This document shows positions 20,421 to 32,457 of a stretch of DNA of 64,000 nucleotides, in pieces; the first letter of the stretch is position 1; each line of letters starts with the position of its first letter. A model generated the notes under the pieces. It ran no database searches and was not told where the DNA came from. It saw nothing but the letters and a program-made list of their open reading frames with translations. The translations under genes were made by a program, and so were the position numbers. This DNA is from Effrenium voratum (Eukaryota; Sar; Dinophyceae; Suessiales; Symbiodiniaceae): contig CAUJNA010003494.1 in assembly GCA_963377175.1 (NCBI GenBank), positions 616,756-680,755 of the forward strand, written 5' to 3'.

Positions 20421-21037
20421 TCGGCCGAACTTCGGAGAAACCGAAGCCGAAAGGGGCAAGCGCCGCGGCAGAAAAAGATCGCGCGCGGCGAGCATTTCGC
20501 CGCCTCAGTTTAGCTGATACAAGGGGAAGTTTGCTTCAGAGCATGTGTTTATTGGTTTTTAAGGGAATCTATGATTATTGGTCATATATATATATATATT
20601 TCCAGGGTGCTTAAGCAAATGGAGGAAGGGAACATTTGTTTGGGTCCGGGATTTTCACTACAGTCGATTGGTATGTTAAGAAAACCGCGTGTTTTGATGG
20701 GGAATAAGAAATTGTGGTCTTAATCCAGAGTCGTGGATGGATTTCTAATTTTGGTTACTGAAAGAATCTTGCCTTTGGTGCACTGGTGGTTGGCCTCGTT
20801 TTGACCCTGGTTGGGGGGCTTGGGTCTTGTCGGGTTGGCTTTGACCACCTTGGTTTCCTTTGCTGGGGACCTGAGAATTGGGTGTTCGCGCTTTTGGGGA
20901 GCAGACACAGTCCACTGCCAACTGAGCTAGAGAGGCATGCCATGAGACAAGCCAAAGGAACGCATCTTCAGATTTCAAAGTTTTTCTAGACGATATGTAC
21001 CACATCTGAAGGTGCCGCACCCCCAACCCCCGGGTAG

Positions 21038-21094
21038 CGGGGACGGCACATCTGCGATCTGGTTGCGGCGCTGGGCACGCTCTTCGGCCCCGAG
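21038..21094 (+). CDS. Possible exon, unrecognised
   Basis: Nineteen codons read RGRHICDLVAALGTLFGPE between AG and a GC donor, with high third-position GC unlike the flanks. No family is recognised. It could be a chance island. Confidence 0.25.
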
Positions 21095-22614
21095 GCCAGG
21101 CGTCCAGCCGCAGCCTCCGTGCCGGTCAGGCACCGCACACAGAAAAACGAAGAGGTTGCTTGGGGCTGGGCCCGTAACCTGGCGCAGGTGAGAAGGTTTC
21201 AGAACTACCCAGGTGGTGGAAGAAAGGAAACACCCACCCCAAAACTGTGGAGATAAGGTGAAATAAGATTGGGAATTCGAATCCAAGCCCATTTTGGGTT
21301 GGTCATTTCGTGACTTACCGACCAGGAATTCTGCCATCTACTTTCACCCAATGGCCAAACCGAGGCCGGACGACCCCCTGAAAGCCACCGGCGGTCAAAT
21401 GGCCTCCAGCGAAGAATCATATGACCGTTTGGAAGCGATGTTCAAGCACGTGCCCAGGTATGGATTTTGCTGGAGGTTATTTACTATATATACGGGGTAT
21501 AGAATGCATTGCAAGCTTTGGCATCTATTTGCATCCATGAATGGACGGAATGTTGCACCACCTAAGAAACCGCGGTTGAAACCTTTCTTTCTTGGCATCT
21601 ACGTTGGGGAATCGACTCATCTCGGGTTTCTTTTCTCGGTGCGAGCCTCGCGGGATTTCGCATCCATCCCCAACCCTGGAATCTCGTTGGCCCCCACCGG
21701 GCCGCACAACCGCAAGCCCCAGTTTGCGAAGGGGCCAACGCAAGATGCTGCGAATCACATTTTTTTGGCGTTCCTTTCCAACATGCTGTTTGACTTTGCC
21801 GTTCCCGAAAGGTACCCTCAAGCAGAGTGTCCTCCAATTCCTTTCCAAAAGTGGCGATTGTTTCAATGGACACCACCAGCAAATAGGAACTGTTGTTTCG
21901 GGTTGTTGGTTTCCGCACCCAGACAAGTTAGGATCTTCATGGATGTTCCATTCACAAAATGGCTGATATTTGCAGATGCCCAAAGGGAAGTTCCGCCACA
22001 GCATATGAGAGACAACTTGGATAGATGAAGGTTGGTGGGGGGCTGCCTGGTTCCCTCCCAGTGAGCATCTCGAGGGGGCCTCACGACTCTTTTTGGGGTT
22101 CCCAAAATAGGAATAGGTCCCTAAACAATTCCTTTGGGTTTCCCAGATACCAACCAGGGGGGGGTCCAAAATCTATGTTGGGGGGCTCTCATATATGAAG
22201 GTGGCATCCTGTTAAACTTATTCGAAAACCACAATTTAGAGGTCAATCTGGCCGATGTCACTTTAGTGGCGGTCACTTTGGCAGTGCGCCCCTCGAGCCG
22301 CCCCATTGATTCCCAACGCCATGGGCGTTCACGCCCTGGCTGACCTTTGGGATTGCCAAAGCCTTGTAAGCCCCATCGAAACAATACCAGATGAAGGGCC
22401 ACTACCCTCCCGTCCACTAACATGGTCTCCACCAAAGAAATGGCCCATTTTTTGCGGAACCTGCTCTTCCAGAAGTTCCACGTTGCGTGCAGAGGAGCCC
22501 CTATCCCCCTTGAGTGCGGTTTGACTTTGGCTCAGATGCCCATCCTCTTGCTGCTGCTGGTGATTCTCTATGTCTAAGCCCCGCCCTGGGCTTCGAGCTG
22601 CTCAAGTACCACAG

Positions 22615-22660
22615 GCCGGGAGGTCCGCGAATTCGAGACCGATGGTGCGAAAGCGCAAAG
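22615..22660 (+). CDS. Possible exon, unrecognised
   Basis: AG|GC at the start and GC after the end, reading REVREFETDGAKAQ. The boundary pattern matches the proven eL15 exons. No family is recognised. Confidence 0.25.
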
Positions 22661-22727
22661 GCCGGCCAGTTTCGAACAGCAATGTGCCACTTTCCAGGTT
22701 CAACGCAAAAAATCTCAGCTCTGATGC

Positions 22728-22838
22728 TAGGTCCCCAGTGGTGCCCTTGCTCACCCTTTTCTGGGGGAGGGCTCGCCTGCTAAGATAGAGTACGGATAAA
22801 AAGGGTACCCTTATTCTAACCTCTCTACTGGAGGACCT
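22728..22838. repeat. Hairpin element, TAGGTCC...GGACCT
   Basis: Begins TAGGTCCCCAGTGGTGCCCT, ends CTACTGGAGGACCT. A close copy is at 48927-49039. Confidence 0.75.
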
Positions 22839-23297
22839 GGCATAGTTTTAAGCACAGGGGTACCATGTTGCTCAAAGGGCCGAAGTTCTGAGCCGCTCGC
22901 GGTATTTCAGTCCCAATAAATCCATGGGGTGTCTGATGTTTGACGGGCCGGTTCTGCGTCGGTTGAACCCAAGGGAACATTCCCTCTGGTTTCTCTTGAT
23001 AGCAAGCCTGCACAAGGGTATCCCGAAAAGAAAGCCATACCCAAATGTGAAATGATCGATGAACCTGGGGTGCGGGATTGTCATCAAGCCTGGGTGTTTT
23101 GGACACGGCTCAAAAAATACCGGGGAGCCATCTACTATTGACACACGGGGATTGCGAATTAACGCAATTTCTCGGAAATTATCGGAGTGATTCCGATTCT
23201 GACTAAAGTAGATGGCATATTTGTCCGGCTCCCCTGAAAATCCTAGTCACAAGGCAGGCATGTCGTTTCGAGTTTCAAGGCACATCAAGTTGCTGAG

Positions 23298-23357
23298 CTT
23301 CTGGGCTGCACGACCTCCGGCAAGAGCTGGGACACGGCCGGCGTGGACTGCGTGAAG
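23298..23357 (+). CDS. Possible exon, unrecognised
   Basis: It reads LLGCTTSGKSWDTAGVDCVK, with AG before and GC after. Cys-rich, perhaps from a secreted or disulfide protein. Weak. Confidence 0.25.
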
Positions 23358-23417
23358 GCGATTTCTTCAACCGGCAACCACGCTGTCTCTTCTGGCACGG
23401 CGCTGCGTGAAAAAATG

Positions 23418-23534
23418 TGGCTGTGGGTCAAAATTAAGCCACCAGGATATGGACCGCGGGTTTCAGTCTTTGGTTCCATTTATCAGGGCAAGCCATTTTG
23501 GAGTTACCCTACTTTTGACATCCACAGCCATGTC
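23418..23534. repeat. Hairpin element, GGGTCAAAA family
   Basis: TGGCTGTGGGTCAAAATTAA and ACTTTTGACATCCACAGCCA are inverted. Confidence 0.7.
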
Positions 23535-25169
23535 CAAAGACCTACAACATTCACTTGCCACTGCCCCAAGCGGGCGGTTGGAGACGGGCAGCCCCAAGCC
23601 GGCTCCAGCAACGGATCAGGTTCATGGCTTCAGGCTCAACGCCACGACGCGATCTCCGTTTGCGCTTCAGAATTGACATTTTCCTCGGGTTTCAAATGAA
23701 CCCTTTCGCTGGAGGATTTGTTTCCAGGGCAAACAAAGCGCATGGAGGGCAGAGCAGTCCCCTGGTTGGTCAATGGGTATACCATTCAGACAAGTCGGAC
23801 TGTGGGAAGCACATCCAACGTCCAATTTCATGGCGCAAAATGGCCCACATTGTGAATCTTCCAAGGAACCCACCCAATGGCAATCAAATGGTTTGTTAAG
23901 TGACCTTTTCTGAGGTATGGGGCCATTTGACACCTGGGATGAATAATTGCTTGTTTCCTTCCATTTGCTCAAGAATATCTTTATTTCACGTTTTGCTTTC
24001 AGGGAATCTAGCACTGGACATATTTTTATCATTTTCGGTGGACGTATTCGCAGCGGTGTCGTCACCCCGCTTCCCCCACCTGCGCCCAAACAAATGTTAC
24101 AGATATGAGGGGAAGTTGTGCACATCTTCGCCAAGTTCCCAGTCAGTAGGGAGGCACGGCCGAGCCCAGGGCTCCAGACCCTGAGCTGTGTTCGGAATAT
24201 CTCGTCAAGCCCGAGGTTTGGTTTGGACAAGCAGTTCCTTTCCAAGGGGCTTGATGGCCAGTTAAATTAGAACTTGCTTACTAATTTTTAAAGCTACGAA
24301 AGTATGTCGTCTTGAATGAGTGTTATAGTTTCATCAAAACCCAGTTTGGAAAGACGGTCCTAATTAAATCCTAGCTGGAGACTCGGCTTGAGATACAACG
24401 TATAATCGATTGTGTTCCTTATTAAGTTCTTTTTACAGGTTTTGGTCCATGTTTCCCTCTTACCAGGCGTCCATTTTGGGTACCGGTTTTTTGAGCCACA
24501 GCCATATAGCAGGAAATTGAAATTGAAATCACATCTAGACTTTGATACTTAAGGCTTGCACCCCAATAGAATTGAACTTGCATTTACTAAAGTGTAAGAC
24601 GCCTCAAATGTGCCTCACGCGCCAGGATCGGATCCCGTTCCCTGTAGCTAGGTCCCCAAGAAGGGGGGGCCATGGCCCACTGGCACCAACTTTTCCCCCG
24701 TTTTTTGGGGGGGATCATGGTCTTTTGGGGATCAAACAATTGCTTTCCCTTCAAAATGAACACCACCATAGCCTTGGCGTCCGAAAAGCTGAGGTCAAAG
24801 CTTGGTCCAAGTCCCAGACTCCAACCCATGGGTCGACTCAAATGAGTCCAAACCTATGCCTGAAGTCTCCTTCTGGCTCCTCAAACATGGGGTTACCCAA
24901 ACGGCGTGGCTTCCGTTTTTGAATTTCAGATAGCAGGAGACTCCAGGGACCCAAACCATGACAAGGTTCATAAGAGCTTCACCCATTTCTGGCTCACTTA
25001 CCCGGGGCTTTGACTGCAACCTAAAAATGGGCGTGTCTTAAAACGGGTGACCCCAATTGTGGCGCTGTTCCCTTTGGTTTCCCTTTCGAACCAACCAGAA
25101 AAGGGTAGTTACCCACACAAAAGACACCAAAATGGCACCTGGTCCGCTTCTTTTGGAGCCTCTCGAGAG

Positions 25170-25220
25170 GTACGGATCGTGGAGACCTACTTCTCCTCCT
25201 TGCCGAAGACGACGACGCGA
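25170..25220 (+). CDS. Possible exon, unrecognised
   Basis: Seventeen codons, VRIVETYFSSLPKTTTR, flanked by AG|G and a GC donor, in phase 0 at both ends. It may belong to the gene that starts being visible at 26.6 kb. Confidence 0.3.
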
Positions 25221-25267
25221 GCTCAGTGCTGACATTTGGGTGTGGCTCAAAATGAAAGAGCTGGGGA

Positions 25268-25392
25268 TACGCAGGTGTCACAGGTGTCCTTTTTGGTTGT
25301 TTTGGTATAAGAATAGGTGGTTTGGGTTTATCTGGTGGTTTAATCATCTACCAGGGCCATCTATTTCCCCTAAAAGGACACCTATGGCAGGT
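25268..25392. repeat. Hairpin element, GTGTCCTTTTTGG...AAAAGGACAC
   Basis: GTGTCCTTTTTGGTTGTTTT pairs at the end with CTAAAAGGACACC; ATCATCTACCAGGG is shared with 57460-57558. Confidence 0.7.
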
Positions 25393-26591
25393 GTTGATCT
25401 TTGGGGAACCATTTGCCAAGGTGCCACTTTGGGCTCCATGTTTTTGAACCGTCGGTGGACCCCAAACAAATTTCCTCTCGAAGTTTGCCCAGATTCCAAG
25501 CAATAAACATGGAACCTGACGTTCGGGGGGTCCTGGAAGACCATTGTCCTTTTAAATCGACCCGCCATGTTAGAAACATGTTGATTGTTTGGAGGCTCCA
25601 AGAGTTTGATCAAGCCCAATTCCAGGAAAAACCCAATGGATATTTGTGAAATGGCAACCCAAAGGTATTTGATAGCCATTGGGCCCGTGGAAGCCCACGT
25701 TCCCTTTAAATGGTCACGGAACTGAATTGGTTCGGATTGCCCGAGTGGAAACCCACCCGAACCGGTTTGCTTTGCTTCTCATCGTCGCTATGTGGGTCCA
25801 GAGAAGGAAAGGTTCTTGTACGAAGCCACAACAAGCCTGGGAACCCTCGTTTCAGCTCTTTTTGCACTTGCGCGTGCATCAAGCCAGCCATGGCAAGCCC
25901 AAAGCGGCTTGCGAGATGCGGAGGTTTTGGTGGAATGATTCGCACCACTACAGATTTGTCGGCTTTGAGACAAGCAGTTTCTGAAAGAAATCAAGTCAAG
26001 TGTCACCAAGCCAGTCAGCACACATTACACTTTTATGGGTGGCTTTGCTTTGGTTTAGTGGTAACCCAACAAAATTGGCTGGTCACTGCCTAAGGGCCAA
26101 AGGCGAAGCTGCTACGTTCCGCGCGACCGGTGTCATTGCCAGCCATAGTTGCCGCGTGATGGGTTATATAGATGCTCCGTGTGCGGCAGTTTGAACATTA
26201 CCATTTGAGTTGATCTTTCTTCAGCGTCCTTTGGGGGGTGATGCAAAAAGGCGACGGATATAAAATGTCCCTTTCAGGGGTCACGTGGAAGGAGAATGAA
26301 AGGGAACACCGCCCATTTGTTGAGTTCCCCGAGACAGGCCCATGCAGTTTGTCCCTCTCAAATCCGGCAAAGAGCACCTGGTTCGAGTTAAGCTCCTCTG
26401 CAAGCATAACCTTTAGTTGGTGGCTGTATTGGCGCTTTGGGGATAGCCCCTCCTGGCTCTTGTAGAATAGGGTTTCCCACCCAAGCACCAAAACCACCCG
26501 GCTCCAACCTTTTTGAGGGAAGCTGAAGATACCGGCGGTAGGAGGATCATAAAAACGGCCACCACCATTTTAGGAGTCCACGAGAAGAGAC

Positions 26592-26693
26592 GCAGCCGCA
26601 AACCCGGAAGCGGAAGTTTCGATCGCCGAAGCCATGAGCCCGCCCTTTCTTGTTGTGGGGGACCGCGTGCTGCTGCAGGGGCTTACCTCGGAG
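26592..26693 (+). CDS. Beta-domain gene, exon with GDRVLLQGL
   Basis: It ends LQGLTSE with a GC donor at 26694-26695. The 5' boundary is not certain: no AG|G acceptor fits, and AG|C at 26598 or 26609 is possible. Confidence 0.6.
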
Positions 26694-29600
26694 GCAGGAG
26701 GAACTCGGGTTCTGTTAGTGGCTTCCAACAGCAAAAACGCGTGCCCTCTAAAAAGACACGCCTTTTTCCAGGCGTTGTTTTGCATCCCCTGCAAATCCCA
26801 ATTTAATATCTTCCAAAGCGCTTTGCCATTTTCCCTGGTTGGTTTCAAGGGACTCTACAATCTATCACTACTGCACAAATCTTGTTTTCCCCCCCACCCC
26901 CCACCCTTGGTATTACAGGGACTCGATTTCACCACTGGAAGTATATGTCATCTTTTCCAAGGGGCTAAAAAAACACTCATGGAAGCTGGGTAGACCTCCA
27001 AAGGCGGTGCTCCCCCCTTTTCCACAGCTTTTGGAGGGTTATGACAAGGTGGCGGGACACGTGCCGTGTACAGCATTGGTTCAAGATCAAAGGACTTTTG
27101 GAGGGGTAAAAGGGAAAAAGGTGGGGAATACCAAGACATACCAAGACCTCCAGTAGGGTTTTCCCAAGGTCAACTCTTTTTCGAAGGGTTTCTTCCTTGC
27201 AATGTTTTCTCAAAAGAAATGCCTCTTGTCCAAAATCACCCGCGAAATCACCATCTTCAAGAGGAAGGGGAGGTTCGTAAGACCTGACAGAAGAGGGTGA
27301 AGCAGAGGGAAGAATGCAACATGTTTAAGCCTATACGTCAAACATGCTCGAGGAGGTTGGCCCACCTCTGTCTTTTTTTTTTTGTATTATTATTGTTGTA
27401 GTGGATACCCTTTTTGGGGCTTTGGGAAACCAAAAGGAAAGCAAGCCCATTTTGGCAGAGCCCTAGTCAGGGCTTTGGTTGCTATGCAAGTTGTTGGTTT
27501 CCTTCTGGGTTAAAATGGATATGTGATTCCCCGTTCAAACCAATCAAGGGGAGAAACGAGGGTTTTAACGCCCACTTCGGAATGCTGACAACGATTTAGA
27601 AAGTATCCTTTTAAAAGAGGGTGTTACCCTCCAAAAGTAGTGAATCCCCACTGAAGGCGGACACCCCCTATCAGTCAACCAGGGAGTTATTAATCCGGGG
27701 TGGCCGTTCGGGTATAACCATGGTTCTAACTGGGATAGCTGGGGTTAGCACCCATAGGGCAGGGTTGTAACTCATATTTGCCTGACCTGGGTTGAGCATC
27801 AGATTTGGGCGGACCCTGATATGGTCGGCTTCCTTTCGTCTCCCAAGCACCTTAAAACAAACACACAAACAAACACCTAAATACAGATACATGTATACTG
27901 TGTATATATATGTATATATTTATGTATACACACAAATATGTATATATATATACACATATATATATATGTATATATATACACATATATACATACATATGTA
28001 TATATATATTGATTTGGCTCCCTTGATCGGTGAGTCTGTGGGTTTTGTTCAAAGGCGGGTCAGCAGCTCAACGGCCGGCTGGGCAAAGTCACCCAGCTCG
28101 CCGCCGCGGGCGACGAGCTGGGCCGCCTGGAGGCGCCGGATTTTTTTCGGCTCGGCCGCGCGGACATCGGCGCGGGGGGGGGGGTTGAAGCCTCGGAGAC
28201 TTGGCGGTGGTGGTCAAAACCGTTTTGGGATCACCTTTTGGGGGATCTGTGCACCACCCATTCTAGAACCTATTTTAGTGGTTGGATTGGGATGTTCACT
28301 GGGGGTACAGGATTTAAACCAAGTAGCAGGGATACAGGGGAACCAGGGATACGGGAGGATTCCCCCGTTTGATGCACCTTGACTAATTTGATATGGGAAA
28401 TGGCGCCAAGGGAATCCCCCCATATCCCCGTTCCCTCCGTATCCCCGCTTGTTCGTTTGTCCAATTGAAGCACCCCACTTGAAGGGGCGATCGATTCGGT
28501 ACGTCAGGTGAGTGGCAAAATTACTTCCGTTGGCTGAAGTGAAGATTTGTTGATTTTCCCCTCTTGGTTTTTTGGAGGGAATTGATTTCGCTACTGGAAA
28601 TGTGATGTTCTTTTTCAGGGAGGTTAAGCAGATGAAAGGTTAGTAAGCCTGGTTATAACCCACTCAAAGGAGACTTACAACCATGGTTTTTGTGGATTAT
28701 AACCATGGTTATTCCCCACTTACTAAGTACTATGCCCCTTGAAGCATGCACCTGGGACTGTTCCCATTTACCAGGGCAACCCATTTTGGGTACCTATTTT
28801 AGACCCACACCCAGATCGTGCCTCTTCAAGGGATACAAAGAAATTCAACCTTCCATGCCTCCCCTCATGCTGACCCCAGATTCATAAACCCGTCCTATAG
28901 GGGACACCCCCCGATCAAGATCAACCAGGTGTTCATTTCTCCAGGGTTCCCAGGAGGGTGAAAGTAGAAAGTACCCTGTCCACGTTGCCATGAAACCAGA
29001 GAAATGGTCCCTTTAATGCCTTTTGAAGCACACCAGGACCCCGAAACGTCAGGTTCCATGTTAGCGAGATCCGGAGATCCGGGGTGCGTTTGTGTGGCAT
29101 CCATATTGCCGTGTATGTGGCCTCGAAAGTAGCTGGCAATTCCCGCATGTGGGCAAGCCTTTAGGGGAGGACGAGTGACCATCTACTCCCCCCCAGAACT
29201 GTCAAGAATCAACTTTAGAGGCCTGAAAGTAGCCCCAGCCGTGGCTTATTTGCGCTCATTTTGGCTTTTGGCCGCAACATATCCCCTTATTTGCCTGAAC
29301 ACCTCCAGTGCTTTCAGGGTATTCAACCCCCAAAGATCTTTAGGTTTGGTTCGGGACCCACTTTGCCAATGGTCAATTGAATAGTTTTTTTCTGCTCAGG
29401 TGATTGTTTTTAGCTTCGGGGGAACTCCCAAAAGTTCCGCAATGGCACTTGTGTGATACATTGTGTGCTGCGAAGCCCCGCGAAGCCCCGCGAAGCCAAT
29501 TCGCATAGCCCAGTAACATTGACACGGGCGAAGCCACAATGCACAGCCAATTCGTGGTTGTGGTCATGTGCTTTCATGGCACTAGCATGCCAAAAGGTTG

Positions 29601-32457
29601 ATGACAACTACCGGAAGATTATGGGAAGACAACAGGAAGACGCACCCTTTCAGACCCGGTTTTCTAGAAAGATGTGCCGTTTTCGCAAAGCCTTCGCGAA
29701 GCCCCCTTGAAGTGACCGTGGTCCAACTTCCATGCTCCGCCCCTATCAGGCCCAGCCATGTTGCCTAGTCCTCAGGCCCAATGTCTCTCTTGCCGCCTTT
29801 CATCACCGCCTTTCGCATAGACAACTCGATTCAACTAAATGAGAGCGCAATCGTCAGACAGATATGTTTGTGGAACATCCGTCCGCGAAGCCCGGCGAAG
29901 CCACCCCGCGAAGCCACAGTTTTGCCGCGAAGCCTCACGAAGCCAACCCGCAAATTCTGGCCCCGCGAAGCCCCCAGCGTAGCCGCCCGGCCGTGGACTC
30001 TAAAAAACAATGCTCAATTGAACCAGGGCTGCCAACAAGGCAACTGGAAGCCGCAAACATTAAAGCTGTATATGAATACACATGTACATGTATAAATATA
30101 TATATATACATATGTGTATTTGGCTTTATTTGGCCTTTAAGCTTGCTAGCCCGTAACGCTTTGGCAAGCAGGGGTTTCCGGCGCCCTTTTTCTCCCAGAA
30201 TTCCGCCCAGGAAATTGGCGCTTGGGAGGCCAAAGAAAAAGCAAAAAGGGCCCCCTCCACCTTTTGTCCAGAAGGAAAGTCTTTAGTCTGTGCACGCTTG
30301 CTAAAGCCAAACCTGAACTCAGCTGCCCAAAGCGAATCGACCCTTTGATCTGGCATGATCTGAGTTTGCCGTGTTCATTTCGAAAGCGAAAAAAGGGCTC
30401 CCGGTGCGGGGTTCCCACGATCCTGCAGTTGGTACACACCCGAAACACAACCCGTTGACAAAGTGCCAGGAAGATGTTTTCCACAGGTGTTCCACGTATG
30501 TTTGATAATGATTTGTGATGTTTAGCTCAAATATTGTTCATATGGTTCAAATATAGCTGTTTGTTGCTAAGATAAAACTATTCAATTTGCGGTCAACTCG
30601 GCCCTCCTGCGCGTTGGCTGGCTCACTCGTTTTTGCGCCAGGTCTCAGTGACAGGCTCAGACCGCCTGCTGCGGCTAAAGCCGCAGAACCTGCAACTTCA
30701 GGAGGCCCGTAAGTCGCTGTGGGAGTGGGAGGCCAACCTAGGCCCTTAACACCCATTGGGCGTCTGAACCAATTGCTTCGGTAAGAATATGTTCAATATT
30801 TTCCCCTGTTGGTTTTTTGGAGGGAATCTCTATGACTACTGGACATATGTATATTTTTCGAGGGGACTTCAGCAAATGGAGGCTTCCATTGGGTGTTCAA
30901 CTCGCTTTGGAATTAGGTCAGCACCATGGTATGGAGGTCGTAACCATGAGTCGCAAAATATGGGTGTGTTTTTGAAAGGAGTCGGAACCCCCCCCAAACA
31001 AAAAAGAAGAACAATATAATTGCGGTTTTCCTCTTGGTATCGCTTCAAAACCACCAACAACTTGTACTCTGAACAAAAGAACACAGCCGTATGTCTGATG
31101 AACCAGCTGGTCGCCTTCACAGGGAAGCCCTGTAAAGGAGGTTGCTTAAATGGACTTAGACAGGTCTAACAGGGCTGCTTCTGGAGAGGCAAGTGCAAAC
31201 TCGGGACCTAAGCCTACAGTCCGGGGCTGCGGAGGGTTGGGGATATCTGGTCTGGTCTTTTCTCCCAACATGGTGTTTCCATACGGATCCTTTGGTTCTT
31301 TGGTTTTGGTGGTTCAGTGGTTTCCGCTAAGCCACAAGTTTTCAACTGTTAGGGGATAGAAGGGGAACAGCCCAGGAAAATCAACTACCCCGCCCCCCCC
31401 CGAATCCCCCGAATCGAAGGACTGCTGTTTGTTTTTGGCCAAGGGCCATTGCACCGGAAGGGGCGGCCAGTAGGAGACAGGTGTTGCCACTTAAGGTATC
31501 TTCCAAGTGGGCTTTAAGAGAGCAAAGTCATGCTCTAGCAGGTATTATATACTTATCTTTGGTTGCGCCTTAAGCAAACGAACGGGTAGAGAATGGAATG
31601 CCGCACCGCCCCCTCCCCCCCTCCCCTCCTTCCCCCCCCCCATTGAGGAAATGATTGGATGGGTGGTCCCATCATCAGGATGTTCAATTCGGACAACTTG
31701 CATATTGGAGCTTGGGAGGCGTCAAACTGGTTGTGGTTTGGGAGGGAAACCACTTTTCTTGGGTCATGCAAGCTAGGCACCCGGCCGGGGTTCCCTACTA
31801 CATTTCCTATTTGGAGGGTTGTGAGCATCATCTTTTTGGGCCAAGTTAAAGTGAGCTTCCGTCCGCCACTGTTCCCGGGGTCCCCAATCTTCCGCTTCGT
31901 GTTTCATCACCTCTTGGTCCCTTCTGGTCCTTTGGGTCGTGATGTGCTTGGGGAAGTATAGGAAGCCCTAGTGAAAGCCAGGCCCTGACTTGTTTCCTTG
32001 GGGTCTCCTCGTTGCCTGGGTCAATTGTAGAGAGCCCTGCCAATGTACTGGCACCTGGTAATTATTCCCTGACGAGTTTGTGTGGGGATACCTGCCTCCC
32101 GCGAAACGGTTTGGGAGGTGGAGGACTCCGAGTGGGCACCGGGAGATCAGGCGAGTGGGTTTGGGGGGCCGTGGGTTGGGTCTTGTTGTGTGGTGTTGTT
32201 TTGGTTTGTAGGCTGCTGGCTTTCTGGCTGTCTGGCTGGTTGGCTGGTTGGTCAGGGTCGGTCATTGGTCGGTCATCGGTCGCATTTCTGGCTTGCCGAG
32301 GACAACATGCTTTCTGATCATGTCCAGTTCAGTGTTGAAGCACTCCCCAACCCCATGTTTAATATTTTGGCCCCTGGACAGCAGGGATAGCCTTCTTAGA
32401 GAAAACCAGCGCCCCAAGAGCGAGGCGCGCCTGATCGGGCTGGAGGAAGAGGACAAA
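26592..32457 (+). CDS. Gene with a small beta-domain (GDRV..GL, LNGRLGKV, LKPQNL), four exons visible
   Basis: Four exons join in frame: 26592-26693 (start uncertain; an ATG at 26634 is possible but the frame is open upstream as NPEAEVSIAEA), 28055-28132, 30642-30704 and 32425-32457. The product reads FLVVGDRVLLQGLTSE, AGQQLNGRLGKVTQL, DELGRLEVSVTGSDRLLR and LKPQNLQLQE, followed by a charged helix. The pattern G.RV.L.GL...LNG..G.V...GR..V....RLKP.NL is a small SH3/KOW-like beta unit common in dinoflagellate proteins, often near MYND or ankyrin repeats. The first three donors are GC. This may be the N-terminal part of the membrane protein downstream. The role is unknown. Confidence 0.65.
27853..28010. 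repeat. AT-rich dinucleotide tract
   Basis: TATATATG/TATACACA units after an ACAAACAAAC start; low complexity. Confidence 0.9.
28055..28132 (+). CDS. Beta-domain gene, exon with LNGRLGKV
   Basis: Acceptor AG at 28053-28054, 26 codons, GC donor at 28133-28134. A G run lies just downstream (28166-28174). Confidence 0.75.
28207..28304. repeat. Dispersed repeat, GTGCACCACCCATT type
   Basis: Close copy of 19287-19385; a shorter related piece is at 37195-37255. Confidence 0.75.
29470..29990. repeat. Cluster of GCGAAGCC repeats
   Basis: At least ten copies of GCGAAGCC, several as CCGCGAAGCCCC, in about 520 bases: three in tandem at 29470-29497, singles at 29524 and 29695, six between 29882 and 29972. 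The cores often form palindromic TTCGCGAA. Confidence 0.7.
30642..30704 (+). CDS. Beta-domain gene, exon with LKPQNL
   Basis: Acceptor AG at 30640-30641, 21 codons (VSVTGSDRLLRLKPQNLQLQ then E), GC donor at 30705-30706. It closes the beta unit in phase 0. Confidence 0.7.
32425..32457 (+). CDS. Possible exon, charged helix
   Basis: ARLIGLEEEDK with AG|G at the start. The end is set at a GA donor to keep phase 0; the open frame runs on to KELQKQG. Low certainty. Confidence 0.4.

Larger units (their letters stand above)
20421..26590. other. Between genes: repeats plus four weak coding-like islands
   Basis: No complete gene can be read. It holds a TA tract (20584-20600), a TAGGTCC hairpin (22728-22838), a GGGTCAAAA hairpin (23418-23534), a CCTTTTTGGTT repeat (25268-25392) and the islands listed separately. 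It may include the 5' end of the next gene. Confidence 0.5.

Noticed and set aside
29470..29990. GCGAAGCC cluster as a CRISPR array
   Set aside because: Unit of 8-10 bases, no regular spacers, no cas genes, eukaryotic context.
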